Part shown: one piece after another, positions 1 to 6,939 of the stretch
Layout of the letters: each line of letters begins with the position of its first letter
How positions within the stretch are numbered: position 1 is the first letter of the stretch
Source of the DNA: JALYUM01 sp036688685
GTDB lineage: Bacteria; Pseudomonadota; Gammaproteobacteria; Burkholderiales; Burkholderiaceae_D
Assembly: GCF_036688685.1 (NCBI RefSeq)
Contig: NZ_JAQQPS010000035.1
Span: 1 to 43,796, forward strand
Direction: 5' to 3'
DNA: 43,796 bases
Notes under the pieces: generated by a model
Told to the model about the DNA's origin: nothing
The model's database searches: none
What the model saw: only the letters and a program-made list of their open reading frames with translations
Translations under genes and position numbers: made by a program

Positions 1-455
1 GTCATCAAGTCGCGATAAAACGTCTCATTCCCTTTCCAGGCCGACAGCGGGATAGCGCCGGAAAAACTTGCAACGCCAGCCGGCAGCACGAAGCAAAGCA
101 CCAGGTATCTCATCGGTACTCCGGCACTTTCCAGCAAGCCTTCGTATTCAGTGAATACAGCCGCACCAAGATTGCCAGTGACGCGTTTTGGAGCCGCTAC
201 CGGGACGAGCAGTGGCATGGCGCCATGAATACCGGCAAGCCGGGTGTTGGCCCACGTCTCGAGGTCCATCGCAGAGCCGGCATAGACTGCCGCCGTGAAT
301 TGTGCCGCTGCCACCGGATCAGTTACCTGGAAATACTGATCATCGCTCTCGTCTTGATAGTACGATGGTGCGGTAAAAACCAGGCCAAATGCCGGGCTGG
401 CAAAGTTAATCCAAGCAATCGATGCTGGAATATTTGTGTCGGGTGAGGTGCGCAT
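1..455 (-). CDS. DcrB-like/Sel1 protein, second copy (partial, 3' end outside window)
   Basis: An open frame runs from an ATG to the window edge with no stop, giving about 151 residues. It reads MRTSPDTNIPASIAWINF, then FASPAFGLVFTAPSYYQD, and ends within SAWKGNETFYRDLMT. It aligns throughout with the N-terminal DcrB/DUF1795-like half of the complete paralogue at 2753-3694, so the missing part should hold Sel1 repeats. The last ~40 codons in the window are almost identical to the paralogue, while the first ~85 codons have drifted, so the identity is patchy. It starts 7 nt after the stop of the immunity-like gene at 463-1422, the same spacing as in the other cassette, which indicates co-transcription. 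No strong ribosome binding site is visible, so translational coupling is likely. DUF1795-type proteins include Eag chaperones of Rhs effectors; a chaperone or adaptor role here is inference. Confidence 0.85.
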   Translation of the reverse strand, partial: MRTSPDTNIPASIAWINFASPAFGLVFTAPSYYQDESDDQYFQVTDPVAAAQFTAAVYAGSAMDLETWANTRLAGIHGAMPLLVPVAAPKRVTGNLGAAVFTEYEGLLESAGVPMRYLVLCFVLPAGVASFSGAIPLSAWKGNETFYRDLM

Positions 456-462
456 GCTGTGT

Positions 463-1422
463 TTATTTATGCGTGTGACCCATTAAGACGTTTTTAGTAA
501 TGAATTCTTCATCAAATCCATCTGTACGCATGCGTTGTTCAAAACGCCGCATAAATTCACTCTCCATCGGCAACTCGGAAAAAACAAAATTCGCGAATGG
601 AGCAATCCAGATAGAGTGTTCAAATTGCGGAATGGCCAACCCGCGTAACGACCGGAGACGCATTAACAGCATCATTTCTATTGGTGTGTAACGCCAAATA
701 CCACCCGAAAATTCCATGTCGACGTTATCGCGACAGCGCGTGGTGTGGAAGTTGCAGGTCGCTACGCATAAGTCAACGAGCACCGCCGGGTCGGGATTGT
801 TCCAACTGGACAATAAATTACCCAAAGGAGAATTACTCAACAATAACGCCAATTCCTTCGGAAAAGATTCCTGAAGAAAATCGGCCGCCATCAGTAAAAC
901 AAAAACAAAAATAGGATACCTATCATCCAGCGAATACCAACCTCGCTTGCAAGCCACTGTCAGCAATCGCATGAGCGGCAAAGCTGAGGAATCACCAATG
1001 ATTACACCCAATGCGACTGCAGGAATTATCTGAATATCCATCCTACTTAATTGCCTGCCTACCCTCTCAGGCGATCTTATATGTACGTATAAGCTGATCA
1101 ATTCTTGAAGCCGAATAGCTGCGTATACTTCTTCCGCCGTCCGAACATCAAAAACGCCTTCGATCACAGCAGCGGCCTCTAATTTAAATGCATTTAATAG
1201 TCCGTACATTTCAACCTGGAACGACAAATCTCGCTCCCACCGCTTATATTTGGACCAATCTTCATCCGGAGCGGAGAGAGTCCCTGTTAAAGCATACTGA
1301 TCGAGTTCTTCACGTGTCGGCTCGATAGATGCATCATACCATTCTTTTTTATTTTTAAGATGTGCTTTCCAACCCGCCTTCCAACGGGCATCCAGTACTG
1401 GGCCATCAGCAATTTTCTTCAT
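463..1422 (-). CDS. Immunity-like protein, second copy (unknown family)
   Basis: This 319-residue protein is about 70% identical by eye to the product at 3702-4658. It has no signal peptide or clear membrane helix and looks alpha-helical and cytosolic. Blocks shared with the paralogue are LDARWKAGWKA near the start, PDEDWSKYKRWER (about 53-65), a central SLDDRYPIFVFVLLMAADFL segment (about 166-185), FHTTRCR followed by DMEF (about 225-240), and a C-terminal RMRTDGFDEEFIT. The start is supported by an AAGGA ribosome binding site 8 nt upstream. It follows the decayed giant-gene tail and precedes a DcrB/Sel1 gene. I do not recognise the family. Its place just after a toxin-like giant gene, its paralogous duplication and its AT-rich composition suggest an immunity protein. 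The central and FHTTRC...W.YTP.E blocks faintly recall the C-terminal domain of PoNi (DUF1911) immunity proteins, but this is not firm. Confidence 0.9.
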   Translation of the reverse strand: MKKIADGPVLDARWKAGWKAHLKNKKEWYDASIEPTREELDQYALTGTLSAPDEDWSKYKRWERDLSFQVEMYGLLNAFKLEAAAVIEGVFDVRTAEEVYAAIRLQELISLYVHIRSPERVGRQLSRMDIQIIPAVALGVIIGDSSALPLMRLLTVACKRGWYSLDDRYPIFVFVLLMAADFLQESFPKELALLLSNSPLGNLLSSWNNPDPAVLVDLCVATCNFHTTRCRDNVDMEFSGGIWRYTPIEMMLLMRLRSLRGLAIPQFEHSIWIAPFANFVFSELPMESEFMRRFEQRMRTDGFDEEFITKNVLMGHTHK

Positions 1423-1444
1423 CGTCGAATTCCTTTTTTAACTT

Positions 1445-1456
1445 GTAAAATTTTAC
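1445..1456. promoter_or_regulatory. Perfect 12-bp palindrome upstream of second immunity-like gene
   Basis: GTAAAATTTTAC is a perfect dyad 22 nt upstream of the ATG at 1422, in the AT-rich spacer after the decayed giant-gene tail. It could be an operator or a chance AT-rich palindrome. The spacer before the other immunity-like gene does not contain it. Confidence 0.2.
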
Positions 1457-1536
1457 TCGCCATTCATTTTCAGCTCGATGCCCGGGTTCATACATCTGCT
1501 TGCCGATTACTTCGAAACTAGCCAGAATTTTTGCAA

Positions 1537-2715
1537 TTATCCAAATATGCGCTTCAACTCATCTACCAACGCGTTTCCAACTGACCCTGTCAATCGCCTC
1601 ATCCATTCTTCGAGCGATTCGCTTGCACTGGCACCAGGCATTCGAGCGTTGCTGATATTAAGGAATACCAGCCCACTTCCAACAACCGGCGTGGACACGC
1701 TAGCGCTAATGAGATCTGTCGGGCTGCTTGCGACAACTGAAATATCGGCCAAATAGCTCACCTATGGGTTGCCGCCGACTGGCGTTGCGCAGCCAGGACT
1801 ATTCAGCACCACCACAGCCAATTCACGCATCGTCGTCGCAGTGCTCCCATTTTCCGAATGAAAACTGGTGGCGCTTATCTGCAGATTGATACTGCCCGTA
1901 AAATTTCGCGGCGGCGTCAACACGAGCTTCGCTAAATTCCATCCGCTGACATCAACCGCCTGCGAGGTGCTTGCGATAACGACTCGCTTAACACCATCCG
2001 TGATTACCGCACCCACTGGCAGCCCAAGCAATTCCGTCTTCAACTTGCCGCCATCGTCGCCAATCGCGAGGCTTGCGCCAAGCACAGGCAAGACGATTGC
2101 GCCATTTATGAAACCATACGCGACATTAGCACTGGCCGGCAAGGTTTGACGACTCTCAGTCGTATCGATCATCGCGCCTTTGGCAGTACTTGTGTCGCCG
2201 GCGCCTTCAGCTGGATCCGCAAGCTGCGTGGCCTGCCGTTACCTTTGAAGCTGAAGCTCAATGCTTCCCAGTTCAGGCCGTTGGTGCCACCCGCGCTTGC
2301 ATAGCTGCCGATCTGGATACCATCGAGATACACACCGATGCGTGCGTTGGCAGCAGTCAATCCGAGCGCCGCTGCATAATCGAGCGTGAACGAATACGTG
2401 GCGCCGTCAATGGTCTCGATGTCACGCTCGATGCCAGGGGCATCGTAGTAACTGCTCACGCCGCTGTTGACGCCATTTGTCAGCGCCAGCCACTGCTCAC
2501 CCGCGCCCTGTGCTGCATTAACGGTGATGTTGCGGCCGGCGGCATTCTGCATGCGGTCGCCGTTGCTCCAGACAATAAAAGATTCATGCTTGGTGTTGCG
2601 CACCTCGACGCCATCCCAGCCGCTGAATTGATCGATGTTTATGACGATGGCGCCCGTCGTGAGATCGAGCACATTTCCTAGCTGGTGTCGATGAGCACAC
2701 GACTGTGTATCAGGC
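1537..2715 (-). pseudogene. Decayed duplicate of the giant protein's C-terminal ~390 codons
   Basis: This region matches the last part of the giant gene (4783 to about 5961), from the second lectin-like unit through the Ig-like unit to the C-terminal tail. It has no start of its own and carries several lesions: the Trp codon of DTSWEN is TAG, one A is lost in the following AAAT, one nucleotide is lost near 2211 (CTTCAGCTGG against CTTCAAGCTGG in the intact copy), and a TAG at 1762-1764 replaces a Tyr codon. The frame after that TAG continues (SYLADISVVASS...) to a TAA at the place matching the true C-terminus, ending in LVDELKRIFG. The lectin-like section is nearly identical to the intact copy, whereas the last ~80 codons differ strongly except for the final ~26. 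A GTG could start a 167-residue frame inside it, but nothing suggests that it is used. It is best read as an orphan tail module left by cassette duplication. Confidence 0.93.
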
Positions 2716-2752
2716 GTGCCTCCGATGGTCGTGGCGACACTCTGTCAGTACT

Positions 2753-3694
2753 TCATTGATCACCCCTGCCGCCCGCACGCCTGTGTGCTCGCAGTTGTTC
2801 CAATTGCTGCTGCGCTTCTATATGTCCCATTTCCGCTGCAATCCGGCAATGCTGAAACGCTTTTTCGTCGTCTTCCGTCAGACCGAAACCCTGCGAGAAC
2901 GCGACTGCGAGCGCAAAATGCCCCCGCGCGCTGCCCAGTTCGGCAGCTTTGCTCCACCATATTGCGGCCTGCTCGGCACTGCCGGTGCACCCCCAACCAT
3001 TCGCATAGCAAACGCCTAAAGTCGCCTGCGCGTCCGGGTGACCTTGATCAGCCGCCTTTCGGTACCATTCGACGCTCTCGACTGCGCGGTCAGATGTCGC
3101 GTCTTCGGTCTGCGCTGCCAATGTCGATGCCAGCACAAATTGCGCCTGCCGGTCGCCAGCCGCGGCGGCCAACTTCAAAGCGAGCAGATCTACGCCTTCA
3201 TCTGACGTACCCCGGACCTCGTACTTTGAAAGACGCTCTGTCATCAAGTCGCGATAAAACGTCTCATTCCCTTTCCAGGCCGACAGCGGGATAGCGCCGG
3301 AAAAACTTGCAACGCCGGCCGGCAGCACGAAGCAAAGCACCAGGTATCTCATCGGTACTCCGGCGCTTTCCAGTACGCCTTCGTATTCAGCGAATACAGC
3401 GGCGCCAAGATTGCCAGTGACGCGCTTGGGCGCTGCCACCGGCGCGAGCAGCGGCATGGCGTCGTGAATACTGCCGAGTCGGGCTTTCGCCCATGTCGCG
3501 AGGTCCATCGCTGACCCCGCATAGACTGCTGCGGTAAATTGCGCCTCTGCTGTCGGATCAGTTACCTGGAAATAGTGCTTATCACTATCGTCCTGGTAAT
3601 GGGACGGTGCCGTAAAAACCAGCCCAAGTACGGGACTGGCAAAGCTTTGCCAGGTAATCGACGCTGCAAGGCTTGTTTCGGATAGGGTGGACAT
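2753..3694 (-). CDS. DcrB-like (DUF1795) domain plus Sel1 repeats, accessory protein
   Basis: This 313-residue protein has two parts. Residues 1 to about 150 form a DcrB/PsbP-like domain: SFASPVLGLVFTAPSHY, then a mixed alpha/beta pattern including MRYLVLCFVLPAGVASFSGA. DUF1795 is the family of Eag chaperones that serve Rhs-type effectors. Residues 160 to about 300 hold four Sel1-like (TPR-related) repeats, clearest in VEWYRKAADQGHPDAQATLG and AIWWSKAAELGSARGHFALA. No signal peptide is present, so it should be cytosolic. It starts 7 nt after the immunity-like gene and ends just before the decayed tail copy. A role as chaperone, adaptor or second immunity protein fits the context; this is inference. 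The fusion of a DcrB-like domain to Sel1 repeats is not the classic Eag layout, which is a single domain of about 140 residues. No terminator was seen after its stop. Confidence 0.92.
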   Translation of the reverse strand: MSTLSETSLAASITWQSFASPVLGLVFTAPSHYQDDSDKHYFQVTDPTAEAQFTAAVYAGSAMDLATWAKARLGSIHDAMPLLAPVAAPKRVTGNLGAAVFAEYEGVLESAGVPMRYLVLCFVLPAGVASFSGAIPLSAWKGNETFYRDLMTERLSKYEVRGTSDEGVDLLALKLAAAAGDRQAQFVLASTLAAQTEDATSDRAVESVEWYRKAADQGHPDAQATLGVCYANGWGCTGSAEQAAIWWSKAAELGSARGHFALAVAFSQGFGLTEDDEKAFQHCRIAAEMGHIEAQQQLEQLRAHRRAGGRGDQ

Positions 3695-3701
3695 TCTGTA
3701 T

Positions 3702-4658
3702 TTAATTACCTGTGTTTTCTATCAAGACATTTTGCGTGATGAATTCTTCGTCAAATCCATCTGTACGCATGCGTTCTTCAAAACCCAGCATCAATTCGCT
3801 GTCGATTGGGGGTTCGGAAGGAACAAAATTCGCGAAAGGCGCTATCCAGAGTGGATGTTCAAAGTGTGGTATCGCCAAGCCGCGTAACGTCCGGAGGCGC
3901 ATCAGCAGCATCAGTTCGACCGGTGTGTAACACCAATTCCCATTGGCAAATTCCATGTCTGTGCCCGACCGACAGCGAGTGGTATGGAAGTTGGACGCCG
4001 CTACGCACAATTCGACGAGCGCCGTTGGGTCCGGGTCATCCCACCTGGACAACAAATCCCCCAGTGGCGAACTACGCAACAATGCCGCCAATTCTTTCGG
4101 CAATGATTCCCCAAGAAAATCTGCTGCTATCAACAGCATGAAGACATAAATCGGACAACTGTCATCCAGGGAATACCAACCCCGTCGGCACGCCACAATC
4201 AGTAAGCGCATGAGCGGGAGTGCCGAATCATTGCCGACAATCACTCCCAAGGACACTGCAGGCATCACTCGAATATTAAGCGTGCTTAATTGTCTACCTA
4301 ACCGTTCAGGAGATTTTATATGCACGTACAATATACTAAGTTCTTCGAGACGAATAGCGGCATATATTTCTTCGGCCGCTCGAATATCAAAAATATTATC
4401 GATTCTGGCCGACGATTCCAAATCGAACGCTCTTAGGAGGCCAAACATCTCAAGCTGCGATGATATATGGCGCTCCCACCGTTTGTATTTTGACCAATCT
4501 TCATCCGGATTTAATAAATCTCCCTTCGAAGCATACAGATCCAGTTCTTGACGTATTGCACCGATATAGACGTCATACCATTCTTTTCCATTTTTTAAAT
4601 ATGCTTTCCAACCTGCCTTCCAGCGGGCATCAAGACTTGGCCAACCCGTAACTTTCAT
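3702..4658 (-). CDS. Immunity-like protein, first copy (unknown family)
   Basis: This 318-residue protein is the paralogue of the product at 463-1422. I place the start at MKVTGW rather than at the upstream ATG at 4682. It has an AGGTGA ribosome binding site 10 nt upstream, and the start then lines up with the paralogue's own start and ribosome binding site. Conserved blocks are LDARWKAGWKA, PDEDWSKYKRWER, a hydrophobic central segment with YVFMLLIAADFLGES, FHTTRCR...DMEF, and RMRTDGFDEEFIT. It looks helical and cytosolic. Sequence is AT-richer than the giant gene (26 of 60 bases are G or C in 4321-4380). It begins about 120 nt after the giant gene's stop, the usual place for a cognate immunity gene. 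No family is recognised with confidence. If it is an immunity protein, its target could be the internal nuclease-like domain or the variable tail of the giant protein. Confidence 0.9.
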   Translation of the reverse strand: MKVTGWPSLDARWKAGWKAYLKNGKEWYDVYIGAIRQELDLYASKGDLLNPDEDWSKYKRWERHISSQLEMFGLLRAFDLESSARIDNIFDIRAAEEIYAAIRLEELSILYVHIKSPERLGRQLSTLNIRVMPAVSLGVIVGNDSALPLMRLLIVACRRGWYSLDDSCPIYVFMLLIAADFLGESLPKELAALLRSSPLGDLLSRWDDPDPTALVELCVAASNFHTTRCRSGTDMEFANGNWCYTPVELMLLMRLRTLRGLAIPHFEHPLWIAPFANFVPSEPPIDSELMLGFEERMRTDGFDEEFITQNVLIENTGN

Positions 4659-4737
4659 CACCATCAACTCACCTTTTTTCATATTTTAAAGAAATGAACT
4701 GAAAGCACCTTCAGCTCATGCATCGATTTTTATAGAT

Positions 4738-4767
4738 CCGAATATCGATCACAAGATAGATATCCGG
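4738..4767 (-). promoter_or_regulatory. Inverted repeat between giant gene and immunity-like gene
   Basis: On the transcribed strand CCGGATATC and GATATTCGG form a 9-bp stem (one G-U pair in RNA) around a 12-nt loop, 15 nt after the giant gene's stop. No U-run follows, so it is not a standard terminator. It could protect or process the mRNA, or attenuate read-through to the small genes. A weak promoter-like TTGTGA...TATAAA pair overlaps it with only 14 nt between the boxes, so I do not call a promoter. Confidence 0.35.
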
Positions 4768-4782
4768 CGAAATATGTCTACA

Positions 4783-6939
4783 TCATCCAAATACGCGCTT
4801 CAACTCATCTATCAGCGCATTTCCAACGGACCCAGTCAGGCGCCGCATCCAGTCTTCGAGCGATTCATTTGCGCTGGCAACAGGCAGCGAATCTCCGCCG
4901 ATCGCAGAGATAGCGATGCCATTCCCGATAATCGGCGCAGTGACGCTGGCAGTGATGAAGTCTACCTGGCTGCTTGCGAAAATGGCAGTATCGGCCAGAT
5001 AGTTCACATACGGGCTGACGCCCGCTGGTGTTTCGCAACTGGCACCACTGAGCACCACCAAAGCCAATTCGCGCGTGATCGTCGCACTGCTTCCATTTTC
5101 TTGATGAAAACTGCTCGCACGTACCTGCAGAGCAATGCTTCCCGTAAAATTTCGCGGCGGCGTCAATGTGAGCTTTGCGAGGTTCCAGCTGCTGATGTCG
5201 ACGCTTTGCGAATTGACACCGATGACAACACGTTTCAAGCCATCCGAAATCACAGCGCCAACCGGCAAGCCCAGCAACTCCGTTTTTAGCATTCCCCCTG
5301 TATCATTTGTTGCCAAACTCGCAGCAAGCACCGGTAATCCGATTGCGGCATTCATGAAACCATACGCGACATTGGCACTGGCCGGCAAGGTTTCGACGAC
5401 TCTCAGCGCATCGATCATCGCGCCCTTCGCCGTTCCTGTGTCGCTGGTGCCTTCAAGCTGGATCCGCAAGCTGCGTGGATTGCCGTTACCTTTGAAGCTG
5501 AAGCTCAATGCTTCCCAGTTCAGGCCGTTGGTGCCACCCGCGCTTGCATAGCTGCCGATCTGGATACCATCGAGATACACACCGATGCGTGCGTTGGCAG
5601 CAGTCAATCCGAGCGCTGCTGCATAATCGAGCGTGAACGAATACGTCGCCCCGTCAATGGTCTCGATGTCGCGCTCGATGCCAGGGGCATCGTAGTAACT
5701 GCTCACGCCGCTGTTGACGCCATTCGTCAGCGCCAGCCACTGCTCGCCCGCGCCCTGTGCTGCATTGACGGTGATGTTGCGGCCGGCGGCATTCTGCATG
5801 CGGTCGCCGTTGCTCCAGACGATGAACGCTTCATCCTTGGTGTTGCGCACCTCGGCGCCGTCCCAGCCGCTGAACTGATCGACGTTCAGTACGGTGGCGC
5901 CGGTCGTGAGATCGAGCACATTTTCCCAACTCGTGTCGACGATGACACGGCTGATGCTGGCGCCGCCTGGCGTTACGGTCAGCACCGGCACCTGCGCCAC
6001 GCCTTCGATATCGACCAGGAGAGTCCGGCTGACGACTGCCTTGCTGCCCGTCGCCGTTTCGGTCGTCGTCGCGTTCAGTTGCAAGGTGAGCTTGCCGTTG
6101 AAACTGGCGGGTGGCGTGATTGCCAGCGCGTAGGTGTTCCAGCCGGTAATGTCGGCCAGCGGCGCCTGGGCCGTCACCGTAAAGTTGTGCGTACCGTCGG
6201 TCAGCTTGGTGCCGACTGGCAGACCTGCCAGCGACAACGCCAGCTTTTCGGAACCGTCGGTGTCAGCCAGGCTGGCTTGGATACCCTGCAGCAGCACAGC
6301 GCCGCCCTGCACGCCATGGTTCAACTTCACGGTTTCGTTGAGTGAAATGTTATCGAGCATCATGCCGCGCCCGTCCGCATCACGGGCGGTGGCTGCTGTC
6401 ACGATACGGATCACCTGGTTGCCGCCCGTGCCGACGAAGTTGGCGACGGCATGTTGCCAGTTCAGTGCCGTGTTGCCGCTGGTGTTGTCGAAACTGGCGA
6501 TCAGCACGTTATCGAGGTAGACCGCAATCCGCGTCGTATTACTGCCGAAGCCCAGGCGTCCGGCCAGGTCGAAACTCAGGCTGTAACTGGCGCCCTTCTC
6601 GGTGGCGACCTGGCGGGCGATACCGAGGGTCTGGTACTGGCTGCCGCCGGCATCGTTGATCTCGAGCCAGTTGCTGCCACCGGCGGTCGCTGCGCTTACG
6701 GTACGGGTGCGATCGTTGGCATCCGCCATCTGGTCGCCGCTGGTCCAGATCTCAAACCCGTCCCTGCCCCCAGTGATGCCCGTGCCACGGGCATCGGTGC
6801 CGGTGATCAGCGACCAGCCGTCGAACACGCCCTGGTTGACCAGGGTCGACTGGTTGTCGACGTTGCGTGCCGACTCCCAACCCGTGTTGAACACCTCGCG
6901 CTGAACCGTGTCGCCCAGCAGTTGCAGTTGCGCCGCATC
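4783..6939 (-). other. Giant protein: C-terminal lectin-like/Ig pair and conserved tail
   Basis: Residues about 11545-12262. Two similar modules each have a lectin-like beta unit (WTSGDQMADANDRTRTV and WSNGDRMQNAAGRNITV; YLDNVLIASF and YLDGIQIGSY) followed by an Ig-like unit with GLPVGTKLTDG or GLPVGAVISDG. The last ~80 residues are a variable stretch followed by a helical tail, SLEDWMRRLTGSVGN...DELKRVFG. A classic C-terminal toxin domain is absent. Confidence 0.75.

Larger units (their letters stand above)
1..2715 (-). repeat. Tandem cassette duplication, copy B (tail remnant, immunity-like, DcrB/Sel1)
   Basis: This is the distal copy of a roughly 3.24-kb direct repeat. Base 1 corresponds to base 3240 and base 1537 to base 4783, so the offset is 3239-3246. 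Gene order is the same in both copies. Near-identical patches (1 to about 120, and 2215-2660) alternate with clearly diverged patches (the two small genes and the variable tail). The left end lies beyond the window. Confidence 0.92.
3240..5961 (-). repeat. Tandem cassette duplication, copy A (intact tail, immunity-like, DcrB/Sel1)
   Basis: This is the promoter-proximal copy of the same repeat. It holds the intact 3' end of the giant gene, the immunity-like gene and the first half of the DcrB/Sel1 gene. The remainder of that gene (2753-3239) would match sequence left of the window. Homology to copy B fades a little upstream of the second lectin-like unit, so the duplication break lies there; in copy B it sits just after the stop of the preceding DcrB/Sel1 gene. 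Confidence 0.92.

Noticed and set aside
2169..2672. A 167-residue GTG-started gene
   Set aside because: It is a slice of the decayed duplicate of the giant gene's tail, bounded by frameshifts, without a ribosome binding site.
463..4658. Firm assignment of the two immunity-like proteins to the PoNi (DUF1911) family
   Set aside because: Only short local likeness is visible; the characteristic GYWCFEAA-type block is not clearly present. A profile or structure search would decide.
4659..4682. The ATG at 4682 as start of the first immunity-like gene
   Set aside because: It would place the ribosome binding site inside the coding region. The ATG at 4658 aligns with the paralogue's start and its own ribosome binding site.
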